Below, piece by piece: positions 33,121 through 41,938 of a stretch of 64,000 nt of DNA (position 1 is the stretch's first letter; every line of letters begins with the position of its first letter). The DNA is from RFPW01 sp040401595 (GTDB taxonomy: Bacteria > Pseudomonadota > Gammaproteobacteria > Burkholderiales > Burkholderiaceae_E): NCBI GenBank assembly GCA_040401595.1, contig JBBAOE010000002.1:1-64000 (forward strand), given 5' to 3'. Position numbers and translations under genes: made by a program. The notes under the pieces are model-generated. The model was not told where the DNA came from. It searched no databases and saw only the letters and a program-made list of their open reading frames with translations.

Positions 33121-35829
33121 TCAAACCACCACATTCACCAGCCTCCCGGCAACGATGATGATTTTTTTCGGCGTTTGACCTGGGGCCGCACGGTGAAAGG
33201 CCTCCGATGCGAGTGCGGCAGCTTCGATCGCTGACCGGTCGGCGTCGGCCGCGACTGAAACCGAGCCACGCACTTTGCCGTTGATCTGCAGCACCAGCGA
33301 GATTTGACTGCGCGTGAGCGCTGCTTCGTCGACCTGTGGCCAGGCGGCATTGATCAGGTCGCCACCGGTGTCCGCGTAGCCACACCCGACCCAGAGAGCA
33401 TGGGTGATGTGAGGCACGACGGGCGCCAGCAGGCGTAACAGGATGCCCAGCCCTTCGGTACTCACCGCCAGGATGGACAATTCGGTTGCGGCCCCTTGTC
33501 CTGAGGTACTCGTCGCCCCAAGGGATTCCAGCGTATTGAGCACTTTCATCGCCGCCGAGACCACGGTGTTGTACTGGCGACGGCTGTAGTCAAAATCTGC
33601 CTGACGCAGATGGGTATGCACGTCGCGTCGCGCGTCGCGCAAGGATTCCGAAAGAGCCTGCGCCTCTGGCACGGTCAGCGCACTGGCACCGATCCCTTCG
33701 CTCGCCCGGTCCCTGAGTCGGATCGCGATCGCTTCATGACGCCCGTAAGCAAAGTTCCACAAACGACGCAGAAACCGCTGAGCGCCTTCCACCCCGGAGC
33801 CCGACCATTCGAGCGTTTGCTCGGGTGGGCTGGCGAACATGGTAAACAGGCGCGCTGTGTCCGCACCGTACTGGTCGATTTGGGCCTTCGGATCGATGCC
33901 GTTATTTTTCGACTTCGACATTTTTTCGATCCCACCCAGACTGACCGCGGCATGATCAGACTTCAGAACAGCACCGGTCGGCCGGCCCTTGTCATCATGG
34001 GCGACCTCGACATCGTCCGGATTGAACCAGGTTCGACGCCCGGAATCGTCTTCACGGTAAAAAGTGTCGTTCAGGACCATGCCTTGGGTGAGCAGGTTGC
34101 TGAAGGGCTCATCAAACCGCACCAGACCGATGTCGCGCATGACCCGGGTCCAGAAACGGGCATAGAGCAGGTGCAGCACCGCGTGTTCAATGCCACCGAT
34201 GTACTGGTCCATCGGCATCCAGTAGTCGTTGCGTGAATCGACCATCGCATGCGTCGCATCAGGCGAGCAGTAGCGCATGAAGTACCAAGACGAATCGACA
34301 AAGGTGTCCATGGTGTCGGTTTCGCGGCGCGCCGGCGCATGGCAGCGTGGGCAGGTCGTACGCCAGAAACGTTCGTCTTTGGCCAGCGGGTTGCCACTGC
34401 CGTCTGGTACCAGATCATCGGGCAGAACGACGGGCAACTGTTCATCGGGCACTGGCACAGCGCCGCAGGTATCGCAATGAATGATCGGAATCGGTGTGCC
34501 CCAATACCGTTGGCGCGATACGCCCCAGTCGCGCAGGCGCAGCGTGGTCCGCTTCTCGCCAAGGCCTTGCGCCGACAGCCGCTCAACCACACGGTCGACC
34601 GCGGCCTGGTAGCCCAGACCGTCAAGTTCCCCGCTATGGACGCACACGCCGTTGGTTTTCTCACCGTACCAGTCTGCCCAGGCTTCGGTGCTGAAGGCCA
34701 GGGCCGCTTGGGCGGGCGCGATGACCTGTTTGATTGGCAGGCCGTAGACGCGCGCGAATGCGAAGTCACGCTCGTCATGAGCGGGTACACCCATGACGGC
34801 ACCATCGCCGTAACTCATCAAGACATAGTTGCCGATCCAGACCGGAACCGGTTCGCCAGTCAGTGGATGGTCGACGAAGAGCCCAGTCGGTACGCCCTCT
34901 TTTTCGCGCGTGGCGACATCCGCTTCTGCGACGCCGCCGGCGCGGCAACGCTCGATGAATTCGGCAATATCAGGACGGCCAACCGCCGCCAGGGCGGCGA
35001 CCGGATGTTCAGGCGCGACCGCAACGAAGGTCACGCCCATGATGGTGTCCGCGCGCGTCGTGAACACGTAGAGACGCCCGTCGCCCACGAGGCTGCCGTC
35101 TTGCCCGCACAGCCGGTGTGGAAAGGCAAAGCGCACCCCTTCCGAGCGGCCGATCCAGTTCTGCTGCATGGTTTTCACCCGATCTGGCCATCCCAGTCCA
35201 TCCAGGCCATCGATCAATTCGTCGGCGTATTTGGAGATCCCCAGGTAATACATCGGGATCTCACGCTTCTCGACCAGGGCGCCGCTGCGCCAGCCGCGCC
35301 CGTCGATGACCTGCTCATTGGCCAGCACGGTCTGATCGATCGGATCCCAGTTCACGCTACCCGTGCGCAGGTAGGCAATCCCGCGCTCCAGCATGCGCAG
35401 AAAGAGCCACTGATTCCATCGATAATAATCAGGTGAGCAGGTCGCTACCTCGCGCGACCAGTCGATCGCGAGCCCCATCGATTGCATTTGCGCTTTCATG
35501 TGCGCGATGTTTGACCAGGTCCAGGCAGCCGGCGCAACGCCGTTGGCCATTGCAGCATTTTCTGCGGGCAGGCCAAATGCGTCCCAGCCCATGGGCATCA
35601 GGACGTTCCAGCCATTCATCCGCAAATGGCGCGCCATCATGTCGTTGATGGTGTAGTTGCGCACGTGCCCCATGTGCAACTTCCCCGATGGATACGGCAG
35701 CATCGAACAGGCGTAGTACTTGCCTTTTGGAAAGCGCGGATCGTTCTCCAGCGCGCGCCAGGCGTCGATGGCCGTCCAGTGGGCTTGGGCGTCGCGTTCG
35801 ACGGTCTGTGGAATGTATTTTTCTTGCAT
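33121..35829 (-). CDS. leuS: Leucyl-tRNA synthetase
   Basis: 902 residues. Class I synthetase signatures: HIGH-type YPSGKLHMGHVRNYTIND (about 47-64) and KMSKSKNNG (about 635-643). The CP1 editing domain lies between, with TTRADTIMGVTFVAVAPEH and AHDERDFAFA, residues that hydrolyse mischarged tRNA-Leu. A CXXC pair (CDTC; CPRC) indicates zinc. Start ATG 35829 matches the family (MQEKYIPQTVERDAQAHW). First gene of the minus-strand run leuS-lptE-holA-proA. Confidence 0.98.
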   Translation of the reverse strand: MQEKYIPQTVERDAQAHWTAIDAWRALENDPRFPKGKYYACSMLPYPSGKLHMGHVRNYTINDMMARHLRMNGWNVLMPMGWDAFGLPAENAAMANGVAPAAWTWSNIAHMKAQMQSMGLAIDWSREVATCSPDYYRWNQWLFLRMLERGIAYLRTGSVNWDPIDQTVLANEQVIDGRGWRSGALVEKREIPMYYLGISKYADELIDGLDGLGWPDRVKTMQQNWIGRSEGVRFAFPHRLCGQDGSLVGDGRLYVFTTRADTIMGVTFVAVAPEHPVAALAAVGRPDIAEFIERCRAGGVAEADVATREKEGVPTGLFVDHPLTGEPVPVWIGNYVLMSYGDGAVMGVPAHDERDFAFARVYGLPIKQVIAPAQAALAFSTEAWADWYGEKTNGVCVHSGELDGLGYQAAVDRVVERLSAQGLGEKRTTLRLRDWGVSRQRYWGTPIPIIHCDTCGAVPVPDEQLPVVLPDDLVPDGSGNPLAKDERFWRTTCPRCHAPARRETDTMDTFVDSSWYFMRYCSPDATHAMVDSRNDYWMPMDQYIGGIEHAVLHLLYARFWTRVMRDIGLVRFDEPFSNLLTQGMVLNDTFYREDDSGRRTWFNPDDVEVAHDDKGRPTGAVLKSDHAAVSLGGIEKMSKSKNNGIDPKAQIDQYGADTARLFTMFASPPEQTLEWSGSGVEGAQRFLRRLWNFAYGRHEAIAIRLRDRASEGIGASALTVPEAQALSESLRDARRDVHTHLRQADFDYSRRQYNTVVSAAMKVLNTLESLGATSTSGQGAATELSILAVSTEGLGILLRLLAPVVPHITHALWVGCGYADTGGDLINAAWPQVDEAALTRSQISLVLQINGKVRGSVSVAADADRSAIEAAALASEAFHRAAPGQTPKKIIIVAGRLVNVVV

Positions 35830-35937
35830 GGGAGAGGGTCTCGAGCGCCCGGCGCCCGACCTGAGGTTCTAAATGGATCAACCTTCGATGATACTGCGGG
35901 GCTCAGCCCTCAAACCTTGAACGGAAACCCGGATCTG

Positions 35938-36252
35938 ATGAAAGCCTTCCTGATTGACCCCGCCATCCAAAGCGCCACTGCCATCGACCTGCTCGCCGGA
36001 CTCGACGAAATCCGACAACTCATCGGCTTCGATACGGTCGATTCGGATGAGATGAACGCCGCGGGCGATCGCCTTTTTTTCGATGAACGCTGCTTTATCC
36101 GGAATGAACCGGGTGTCGGCCGCTTCAAATTCGCCACTGAAGCCCCTGTGGCGGGCCGGGGCGTGATCGCGCGCATGGTCAATGGTGTGTTTCAGGATTG
36201 TTCCCTGACCTTGGCCGAAGTCCAGCAACAGCTGGTATTCACCCCAGGTTAA
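35938..36252 (+). CDS. Small DUF3846-like protein
   Basis: 104 residues from ATG 35938. MKAFLIDPAIQSATAIDLLAGLDEIRQLIGFDTVDSDEMN and DRLFFDERCFIRNE resemble the DUF3846 pattern (MKAxxIDPxxxxxxxVxxxxxLDxIxxLIGxDTxD, LFxDE), with GRGVIA as the usual GxGxx close. DUF3846 proteins are mostly phage or plasmid encoded and have no known function. Here the gene stands alone between leuS (divergent) and an MFS transporter (convergent), with a small hairpin (GCCGTC 36269 / GACGGC 36281) after it. The longer frame reaching back to 35626 lies antisense to leuS and is not needed. Confidence 0.72.
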   Translation: MKAFLIDPAIQSATAIDLLAGLDEIRQLIGFDTVDSDEMNAAGDRLFFDERCFIRNEPGVGRFKFATEAPVAGRGVIARMVNGVFQDCSLTLAEVQQQLVFTPG

Positions 36253-36330
36253 GCGCCCGATGGATCCGGCCGTCCAGCGTGACGGCATCGGTCTCGATGG
36301 GACCGGGATGGTTGAATTCGAAACCAGGCG

Positions 36331-37596
36331 TCAATCGATGGCCAGCCGGATTAATGGCTTTTGACGACCGGCCAATAACGAACCCAGGAGCAGGACGCCG
36401 GCTGAGACCATGAACCCGCTCGGCAGGCCTCCAATCCAGTCTGATATCGACCCGGTGAGTACCGGACCAAACACCTGGCCGACCGCAAAAAGGCTGGTGA
36501 ACACCGTGATCGCTGCGAGCCATTGCGGTTGAGGCAAATTATGTTTGACAAAGGCCGTTGTCGATGCGACTGCCGTTGCCAGACAAGCGCCGAAAATCAT
36601 CCCCGATCCATAAACTGCCACGACACCAAGGGTCTTCGTTGCGGCACCCTGATTCAGGGCCAGATAGGCCGGGATCAGACACGCTAGCGCCAATAAACCG
36701 TTCATGATCGCCAGACACTCCCCGCCTTTGAATTTATCCAGGGCCTTCGACCAGAGTTGAGCGCCCAACATACCAACGGTCCCCATGCTTGCATAAAACA
36801 ACGTCAGACTCGAACTGGTCCAACCGGACTCGCGCAGCAGCGAGATGATAAAAGTCATGTACCCGATATAGCCCAATCCAAAACAAAAGTAACCAGCCCC
36901 CATGGCAGCGTAGCGTCGCACCGGCGTACGACCGCCAGCGGCTGAACGTGGCGGTGGTGCGGGGACTGAAACGCTTGGCTTCCACATCAGTAACGTCATC
37001 AAAAGGCCAACCAGGCCGAGTACCAGCCAACCGGGTTGCCAGGGGTGGGGCAATTGCCATTGGGACCCCATCTGGATTGCAGCCGGAACCAGCAGGGCGA
37101 CCAGCAGCATTCCGAAGCCCCCGCCCGCATAGAAAATGCCGAGCAGGAGTCCGGATCGGCCCGGATGAACGCTGGCCAACTGGGCAATCAGGACGCTGCC
37201 ACCTGCGAACACGGAAGCACTGGTAAAGCCAGACAAAAAACGCAACAGTGCAATCGGGACTGGATCTGTGAATAACCCGCAAAGTCCCAAAAAGACACTG
37301 GTCAGAATACCCCCGGCCACAAAGGAGACCCAGGAAGAAAACCGCCGAATCACCCATGACAAAGTCAATGCACCCAGCAGATACCCCGTGGCATGCGCGG
37401 TATTCATGCCCCCCAGAATCAGATAGTTCCACCCGAGATCGTCCCGCATCGACGGCACAAACAGCGCGTAAGAAAATCGCGCAAGACTGGCGCCCAGACT
37501 GGTGCCGAGGGCAAGTCCGATCGCGACCAAAACTGGGGCTCTAGTGAGCCAGACTTCAATCCGGACAGAGGGATGCGCAATGGGTTGGCTGGACAA
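36331..37596 (-). CDS. Major facilitator superfamily transporter, YbfB/YjiJ type
   Basis: 421 residues from TTG 37596, the first start with a purine-rich GGGAA upstream; the frame runs further back without membrane character. Twelve hydrophobic helices. The first helix ALGTSLGASLARFSYALFVPSMRDDLGWNY and GGMNTAHATGYLLGAL match the YbfB/YjiJ MFS group. The substrate is unknown. The gene is divergent from uvrD and convergent with the DUF3846-like gene. Confidence 0.82.
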   Translation of the reverse strand: MSSQPIAHPSVRIEVWLTRAPVLVAIGLALGTSLGASLARFSYALFVPSMRDDLGWNYLILGGMNTAHATGYLLGALTLSWVIRRFSSWVSFVAGGILTSVFLGLCGLFTDPVPIALLRFLSGFTSASVFAGGSVLIAQLASVHPGRSGLLLGIFYAGGGFGMLLVALLVPAAIQMGSQWQLPHPWQPGWLVLGLVGLLMTLLMWKPSVSVPAPPPRSAAGGRTPVRRYAAMGAGYFCFGLGYIGYMTFIISLLRESGWTSSSLTLFYASMGTVGMLGAQLWSKALDKFKGGECLAIMNGLLALACLIPAYLALNQGAATKTLGVVAVYGSGMIFGACLATAVASTTAFVKHNLPQPQWLAAITVFTSLFAVGQVFGPVLTGSISDWIGGLPSGFMVSAGVLLLGSLLAGRQKPLIRLAID

Positions 37597-37668
37597 ACGG
37601 AGGGTTCCCGGACGGCTGCAGTGCTGGGCGCAGTTTGCACCTGGAGCTCCGATGCACCAAGCCCCGCG

Positions 37669-37674
37669 TAGAAT
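37669..37674 (+). promoter_or_regulatory. Candidate -10 box immediately upstream of uvrD
   Basis: TAGAAT ends 6 bases before the uvrD ATG, so initiation would fall on the A of the start codon. No good -35 is seen. The intervening CTGGGG is too close to the ATG to act as a ribosome site. Confidence 0.35.
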
Positions 37675-37680
37675 CTGGGG

Positions 37681-39987
37681 ATGGCCGATCTCCTCGCGAA
37701 CCTGAACGACCGCCAGCTGGCTGCGGTCACGCTGCCGACCCAGCATGCATTGATTCTGGCGGGTGCCGGCAGCGGCAAGACCCGCGTCCTGACAACGCGT
37801 ATCGCCTGGCTGCTGTCGACCGGTCAGGTCGGTCCGGCCGGCATTCTGGCGGTGACCTTTACCAATAAGGCGGCACGCGAGATGGTTGCTCGCCTGACAG
37901 CCATGTTGCCTGTTGATGCCCGGCGAATCTGGATCGGGACCTTCCATGGCCTGTGCAACCGCATGCTGCGCGCCCATCACCAGGATGCCGGGCTACCAGC
38001 GAGCTTCCAGATTCTCGATTCTCAGGACCAGTTGGGTGCCGTTAAGCGGGTCTTGCGTGCGCTCAATGTCGATGACGAGAAGTACCCACCGCGTCAGGTG
38101 CAATGGTTCATCAACAGCGCCAAGGAACAGGGCCTGCGGGCCGGTGAACTCGAGGCGCCAACGGCATATGACCAGCGCATGGCGGAGTTGTATGCCGCCT
38201 ATGACGAACAGTGCCGGCGCGAAGGGGTGGTCGACTTTGCGGAGTTGCTGCTCAGATCCTTTGAATTACTGCGCAGCCAGCCGGCTTTGTGCAATCACTA
38301 TCAGTCCCGTTTTCGTCACCTGCTGGTTGACGAGTTTCAGGACACCAACGATCTGCAATATCGCTGGATCCGGCTCCTCGCTGGCCCTGGGGCTGCGGTC
38401 TTTGCCGTGGGCGACGACGATCAGTCGATCTACGCATTTCGCGGCGCCAATGTGGGCAACATGGCTGCATTTGAGCGCGATTTCCAGACGCCGAACCTGA
38501 TCCGTCTAGAGCAGAACTATCGCTCGTTTGGGCATATTCTCGATTGCGCGAACGAGTTGATCCAGCGCAATGCGAACCGGTTGGGTAAGCAACTCTGGAC
38601 CGAAGCTGGGGTGGGCGAACCGGTCCGTGTTCGTGAAGCCTTGAGCGATCAGGACGAGGCCCAGTGGATTGTTGAGGAGGTCCGCAGTCTGGTCGGTGAG
38701 GGACGGATGCGGTCTGACATTGCATTGCTCTATCGCTCGAACGCCCAGTCACGAGTGCTTGAACACGCACTGTTCGCCGCCGGGATGCCCTATCGGGTCT
38801 ATGGGGGCTTGCGCTTTTTTGAGCGGGCCGAGATCAAGCATGCGCTCGGGTACCTGCGCCTGATCGAAAATCCCGCCGATGACGGGGCATTGTTGCGCGT
38901 GATCAATTTTCCAACCCGGGGGATCGGTTCACGATCGATCGAGCAACTCCAGGACGCTGCGCGCGCTCGGGGCTCGTCGCTTTACGAGGCAGCGAAGTCG
39001 ATGGGTGGGCGGCTGGCGGGATTTGTAGGGCTGATCGAAGCGCTGCGGGCCGATAGCCAGCGCCTTGAGCTTGCGGAACTGGTCGAACAGGTCAATGAGC
39101 GCAGCCAATTGCTGGCCCACTACACCGCAGAGCGTGACGGCGAAGAGCGGATCGATAACCTGCGCGAACTGGTCAATGCAGCGCTTGCCTATCTGGGCGA
39201 TGCCGGTGGATTTGCCGAGCCAGCCCAGACGGCAGCGCAACTCGAGGGGCCAACCGACTCACCGAGCGATCAGCAGTTCGATCAACCGATGGCGGTTCTG
39301 ACGCCGCCGTCTTCGCTGGCAGGCTTTCTCGCCCATGCCTCGCTCGAGTCGGGCGAGAATCAGGCGGGCGAGGGCACGGATGCCTTGCAGCTGATGACCG
39401 TGCATTCTGCGAAGGGGCTCGAGTTCGATGCGGTTTTTGTGACGGGTCTCGAGGAAGGCCTGTTCCCCCATGAAAATTCCGTCAATGAACCCTCAGGTCT
39501 CGAAGAAGAACGTCGATTGATGTACGTCGCCATGACGAGGGCTCGTCAGCGCTTGTATTTGTCCTTTGCGCAGACCCGGATGCTGCACGGCCAGACCCGG
39601 TACCACTTGCGTTCGCGATTCGTGGATGAATTGCCCGAAGGGGCGCTCAAGTGGCTGACCCCCCGCAATGGACTGAGGGCTGTGCGTGAGGGTTGGGGCG
39701 GTGCCTGGGAAGGTGGGAATTCAGCCTGGCGCACCGCAGCGGCGGGCAATGCCGGTGGGCAAGCGGCGGTGGGCGTCTGGCGCGGTGGCTACGGCAGTGA
39801 CGGTCGCACCACCGCTTCGGATGCGCCCTTTAGGATCGGCCAGACCGTCGCGCATGCGAAATTTGGTGAGGGTGTGGTCGTCGCTTTCGAAGGCCATGGC
39901 AGCGACGCTCGGGTGCAAGTCAACTTTGGGGCGGCTGGCCTGAAATGGCTGGCCCTGTCGATTGCCAAACTCGAAGCCTTGAATTAA
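37681..39987 (+). CDS. uvrD: UvrD/PcrA-type 3'-5' DNA helicase
   Basis: 768 residues, superfamily 1A helicase. Walker A LAGAGSGKTRVL, Ia VTFTNKAAREM, II LLVDEFQDTNDLQY, III AVGDDDQSIYAFRGAN, IV QNYRS, V MTVHSAKGLEFDAVFVTGLEEGLFPHENS, VI VAMTRARQRLYLSF. The C-terminus holds the Tudor-like RNA-polymerase-binding fold (GQTVAHAKFGEGVVVAFEG) of UvrD/PcrA. It unwinds DNA in excision and mismatch repair. The last 4 bases overlap the convergent membrane-protein gene. Rep is the main alternative but lacks this C-terminal module. Confidence 0.95.
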   Translation: MADLLANLNDRQLAAVTLPTQHALILAGAGSGKTRVLTTRIAWLLSTGQVGPAGILAVTFTNKAAREMVARLTAMLPVDARRIWIGTFHGLCNRMLRAHHQDAGLPASFQILDSQDQLGAVKRVLRALNVDDEKYPPRQVQWFINSAKEQGLRAGELEAPTAYDQRMAELYAAYDEQCRREGVVDFAELLLRSFELLRSQPALCNHYQSRFRHLLVDEFQDTNDLQYRWIRLLAGPGAAVFAVGDDDQSIYAFRGANVGNMAAFERDFQTPNLIRLEQNYRSFGHILDCANELIQRNANRLGKQLWTEAGVGEPVRVREALSDQDEAQWIVEEVRSLVGEGRMRSDIALLYRSNAQSRVLEHALFAAGMPYRVYGGLRFFERAEIKHALGYLRLIENPADDGALLRVINFPTRGIGSRSIEQLQDAARARGSSLYEAAKSMGGRLAGFVGLIEALRADSQRLELAELVEQVNERSQLLAHYTAERDGEERIDNLRELVNAALAYLGDAGGFAEPAQTAAQLEGPTDSPSDQQFDQPMAVLTPPSSLAGFLAHASLESGENQAGEGTDALQLMTVHSAKGLEFDAVFVTGLEEGLFPHENSVNEPSGLEEERRLMYVAMTRARQRLYLSFAQTRMLHGQTRYHLRSRFVDELPEGALKWLTPRNGLRAVREGWGGAWEGGNSAWRTAAAGNAGGQAAVGVWRGGYGSDGRTTASDAPFRIGQTVAHAKFGEGVVVAFEGHGSDARVQVNFGAAGLKWLALSIAKLEALN

Positions 39988-40805
39988 GGCGGATTTTTTT
40001 TGTTCGTTCGTTCATCGAGGGTGGCGATATCTCGGAACTCGTCGCGAACGGTGTCCCGATAGCTGATCCAGGATGACGCATAGAGCGCTGCCAGCATGGC
40101 GAGCGAGAGCGGGCTCAGGACGAAGGACAGGATCAGCGGTCCTGGGTCCAGCGTTCGAGAGAGGATTTGAATGGCCATCGAGAGTGCCACGGCGATCGCG
40201 AGCCAGCCCAGTGCATAGATCAGGAAAGCGCCGCGGTTTCGCCAAACGGCGACCAGACTGAAAAACATCGCCTTGACTGGCGCGATCCGGTGCCAGGCCA
40301 CAAACAGCGGGGCAAACCAGAGCGCCATTTGAATCGGCGTGTACAGGATGAGGAAAACCGCAGCGGCAATCATCAGGTCGATTTCCGCCAGACCGGGATC
40401 GTCGCGTTCAACCTGGCCTGTGATAAGGCGCATCAGCGTTCCATCATCGACCAGTGAAGCAAGCATCAGGGCGCCTAGCGTCGTGACCAGATTCAGCCCA
40501 CCAAGAATTAGCAAGGGTTTCCAGGCCTGAGCCCCGTCGACCCGCAATCCCTGAAACAGCAATCGGGGCAGGGGGAGTCGTCCTTGCTCGGCGGAGAGCA
40601 TGGCGGTCATCAGACCCACGGCGAGCAGTGGCGTCAGCAGCAAGGGAAGAAACCCGCCGATCCCTGGGAGCATCGACGGGACGGTGAGCATGAGCAGGTA
40701 GAGAAAAGTGAGCGTCAGCAGAGGGATTGGATAGCTGCGCAGCAAAGCGAACCCATCCTTGATCCATTGCCACCCGGCGCGGGCCGGTCGTTGTTCAATC
40801 TGCAT
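39984..40805 (-). CDS. BPSS1780-type membrane protein
   Basis: 273 residues from ATG 40805, which overlaps the thrB end by 11 bases; the open frame extends 25 codons further into thrB but lacks sense there. MQIEQRPARAGWQWIKDGFALLRSYP is a cytoplasmic start, followed by five to six transmembrane helices (YPIPLLTLTFLYLL, GFLPLLLTPLLAVGLMTAM, ILGGLNLVTTLGALMLA, MIAAAVFLILYTPIQMALWF, IYALGWLAIAVALSMAI). The family is found almost only in betaproteobacteria, usually beside thrB, and has no known function. Confidence 0.85.
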   Translation of the reverse strand: MQIEQRPARAGWQWIKDGFALLRSYPIPLLTLTFLYLLMLTVPSMLPGIGGFLPLLLTPLLAVGLMTAMLSAEQGRLPLPRLLFQGLRVDGAQAWKPLLILGGLNLVTTLGALMLASLVDDGTLMRLITGQVERDDPGLAEIDLMIAAAVFLILYTPIQMALWFAPLFVAWHRIAPVKAMFFSLVAVWRNRGAFLIYALGWLAIAVALSMAIQILSRTLDPGPLILSFVLSPLSLAMLAALYASSWISYRDTVRDEFRDIATLDERTNKKNPP

Positions 40806-41781
40806 GAGGCACGGCCAGATCAAGGCGATGGGGCGCTTCCCGCCGGGCACGAAGGATTCGTTCAAAGTGCGTTGGGTCATGCGGTACGATGACCTGGGCC
40901 GGCCGTGGCAGATGGACGTCGAACAGTCGGGAGATCCAGAACCGCACAGCCCCGGCGCGTTGTGCGGCCGGCCAGGCTCTGCGTTCCGCCGATTCGAGGG
41001 GGCGGACCGACTGATAGGCCTCCAGCAGTGCGTTCAATCGGGAGTGATCCCATTGGCCGGTGGTGAGGTCGATACACCAGTCATTGGCTGTCACCGCGAG
41101 ATCAAACAGCCAGGTGTCGACGCCAGCAAAATAAAAGTCGATGACGCCGCCGACGTCATCGCCATCAAACAGGACATTGTTGCGAAACAGATCGGCATGC
41201 ACGGCAGAGCGGGGCAGACGCTCTGCCTCGCCCCTTGAGCTCTGCTCGATCTGGAACGCCAGTTCATCTTCGAGCAGGTCGCGCTGGGCGTTTTGCAGAA
41301 ACGGCAGGAGCCTGGGGGTAACTTCACACCACCAGGGCAGTCCGCGCAAGTTGGGTTGTGAACCCGCGTAATCCAGCGTGGCCAGATGCATTCGGGCCAG
41401 TAGCGCACCAATTCTCCCGCAGGCATGTGCACTCGGATCCGTCAGATCCGCCCCGCTAAGCCAGGTGACGAGGGTGGCTGGTTTACCCGCCAGAGTGCCC
41501 AAAATCTGTCCATCAAGGTCTGGCAGAGGATTGGGGCAGGGGATACCAGCCTGGGCGAGGTGTCGCATCAGGCCGAGATAGAACGGCAGTTGTTCGGCGG
41601 CCAGGCGCTCGAACAAGGTCAGGACGAAGCGGCGCCTCTGACCCAGGTGCTCGGTCGTGACGCGGTAGTTGGTATTTTCGATACCGGCCACGATGCCTTC
41701 AATCGACACCAGGCGACCAACATCGAACCGCTGCAGCCAGGGCTCGAGTTCTGAGTCTGAAACGACGGTAAAGACGGCCAT
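40795..41781 (-). CDS. thrB: Homoserine kinase, ThrB2/APH type
   Basis: 328 residues. Protein-kinase-like (aminoglycoside phosphotransferase) fold: MAVFTVVSDSELEPWLQRFDVGRL start, GIENTNYRV, catalytic loop AVHADLFRNNVLF with Asp, and DFYFAGVDTWLFDLAV as the metal-binding segment. It phosphorylates homoserine for threonine synthesis; betaproteobacteria and pseudomonads use this type rather than the GHMP kinase of E. coli. No clear Shine-Dalgarno. Divergent from polA, with about 157 bases between starts. Confidence 0.95.
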   Translation of the reverse strand: MAVFTVVSDSELEPWLQRFDVGRLVSIEGIVAGIENTNYRVTTEHLGQRRRFVLTLFERLAAEQLPFYLGLMRHLAQAGIPCPNPLPDLDGQILGTLAGKPATLVTWLSGADLTDPSAHACGRIGALLARMHLATLDYAGSQPNLRGLPWWCEVTPRLLPFLQNAQRDLLEDELAFQIEQSSRGEAERLPRSAVHADLFRNNVLFDGDDVGGVIDFYFAGVDTWLFDLAVTANDWCIDLTTGQWDHSRLNALLEAYQSVRPLESAERRAWPAAQRAGAVRFWISRLFDVHLPRPAQVIVPHDPTHFERILRARREAPHRLDLAVPHAD

Positions 41782-41938
41782 CGACGCGACTGCGCTTATT
41801 GTCGGGGTTGCAGGTGTTGCAGCGGCGATGAAGGTCGCTGCCGAATTCTAGCAAAGCCTGACGCTGGGTTGACAGCGCAACGTGTTCAGACGGTCGATCG
41901 GGTGGATCAGCGATAATCAGCGCTTTTTGGACGCTGGC

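Noticed and set aside
34249..35436. 395-codon plus-strand frame inside leuS
   Set aside because: Antisense to leuS with intact synthetase motifs; no domain visible.
41869..41874. TTGACA -35 consensus upstream of polA
   Set aside because: No -10 at a suitable distance; the nearest good box (GATAAT 41912) is 37 bases away.
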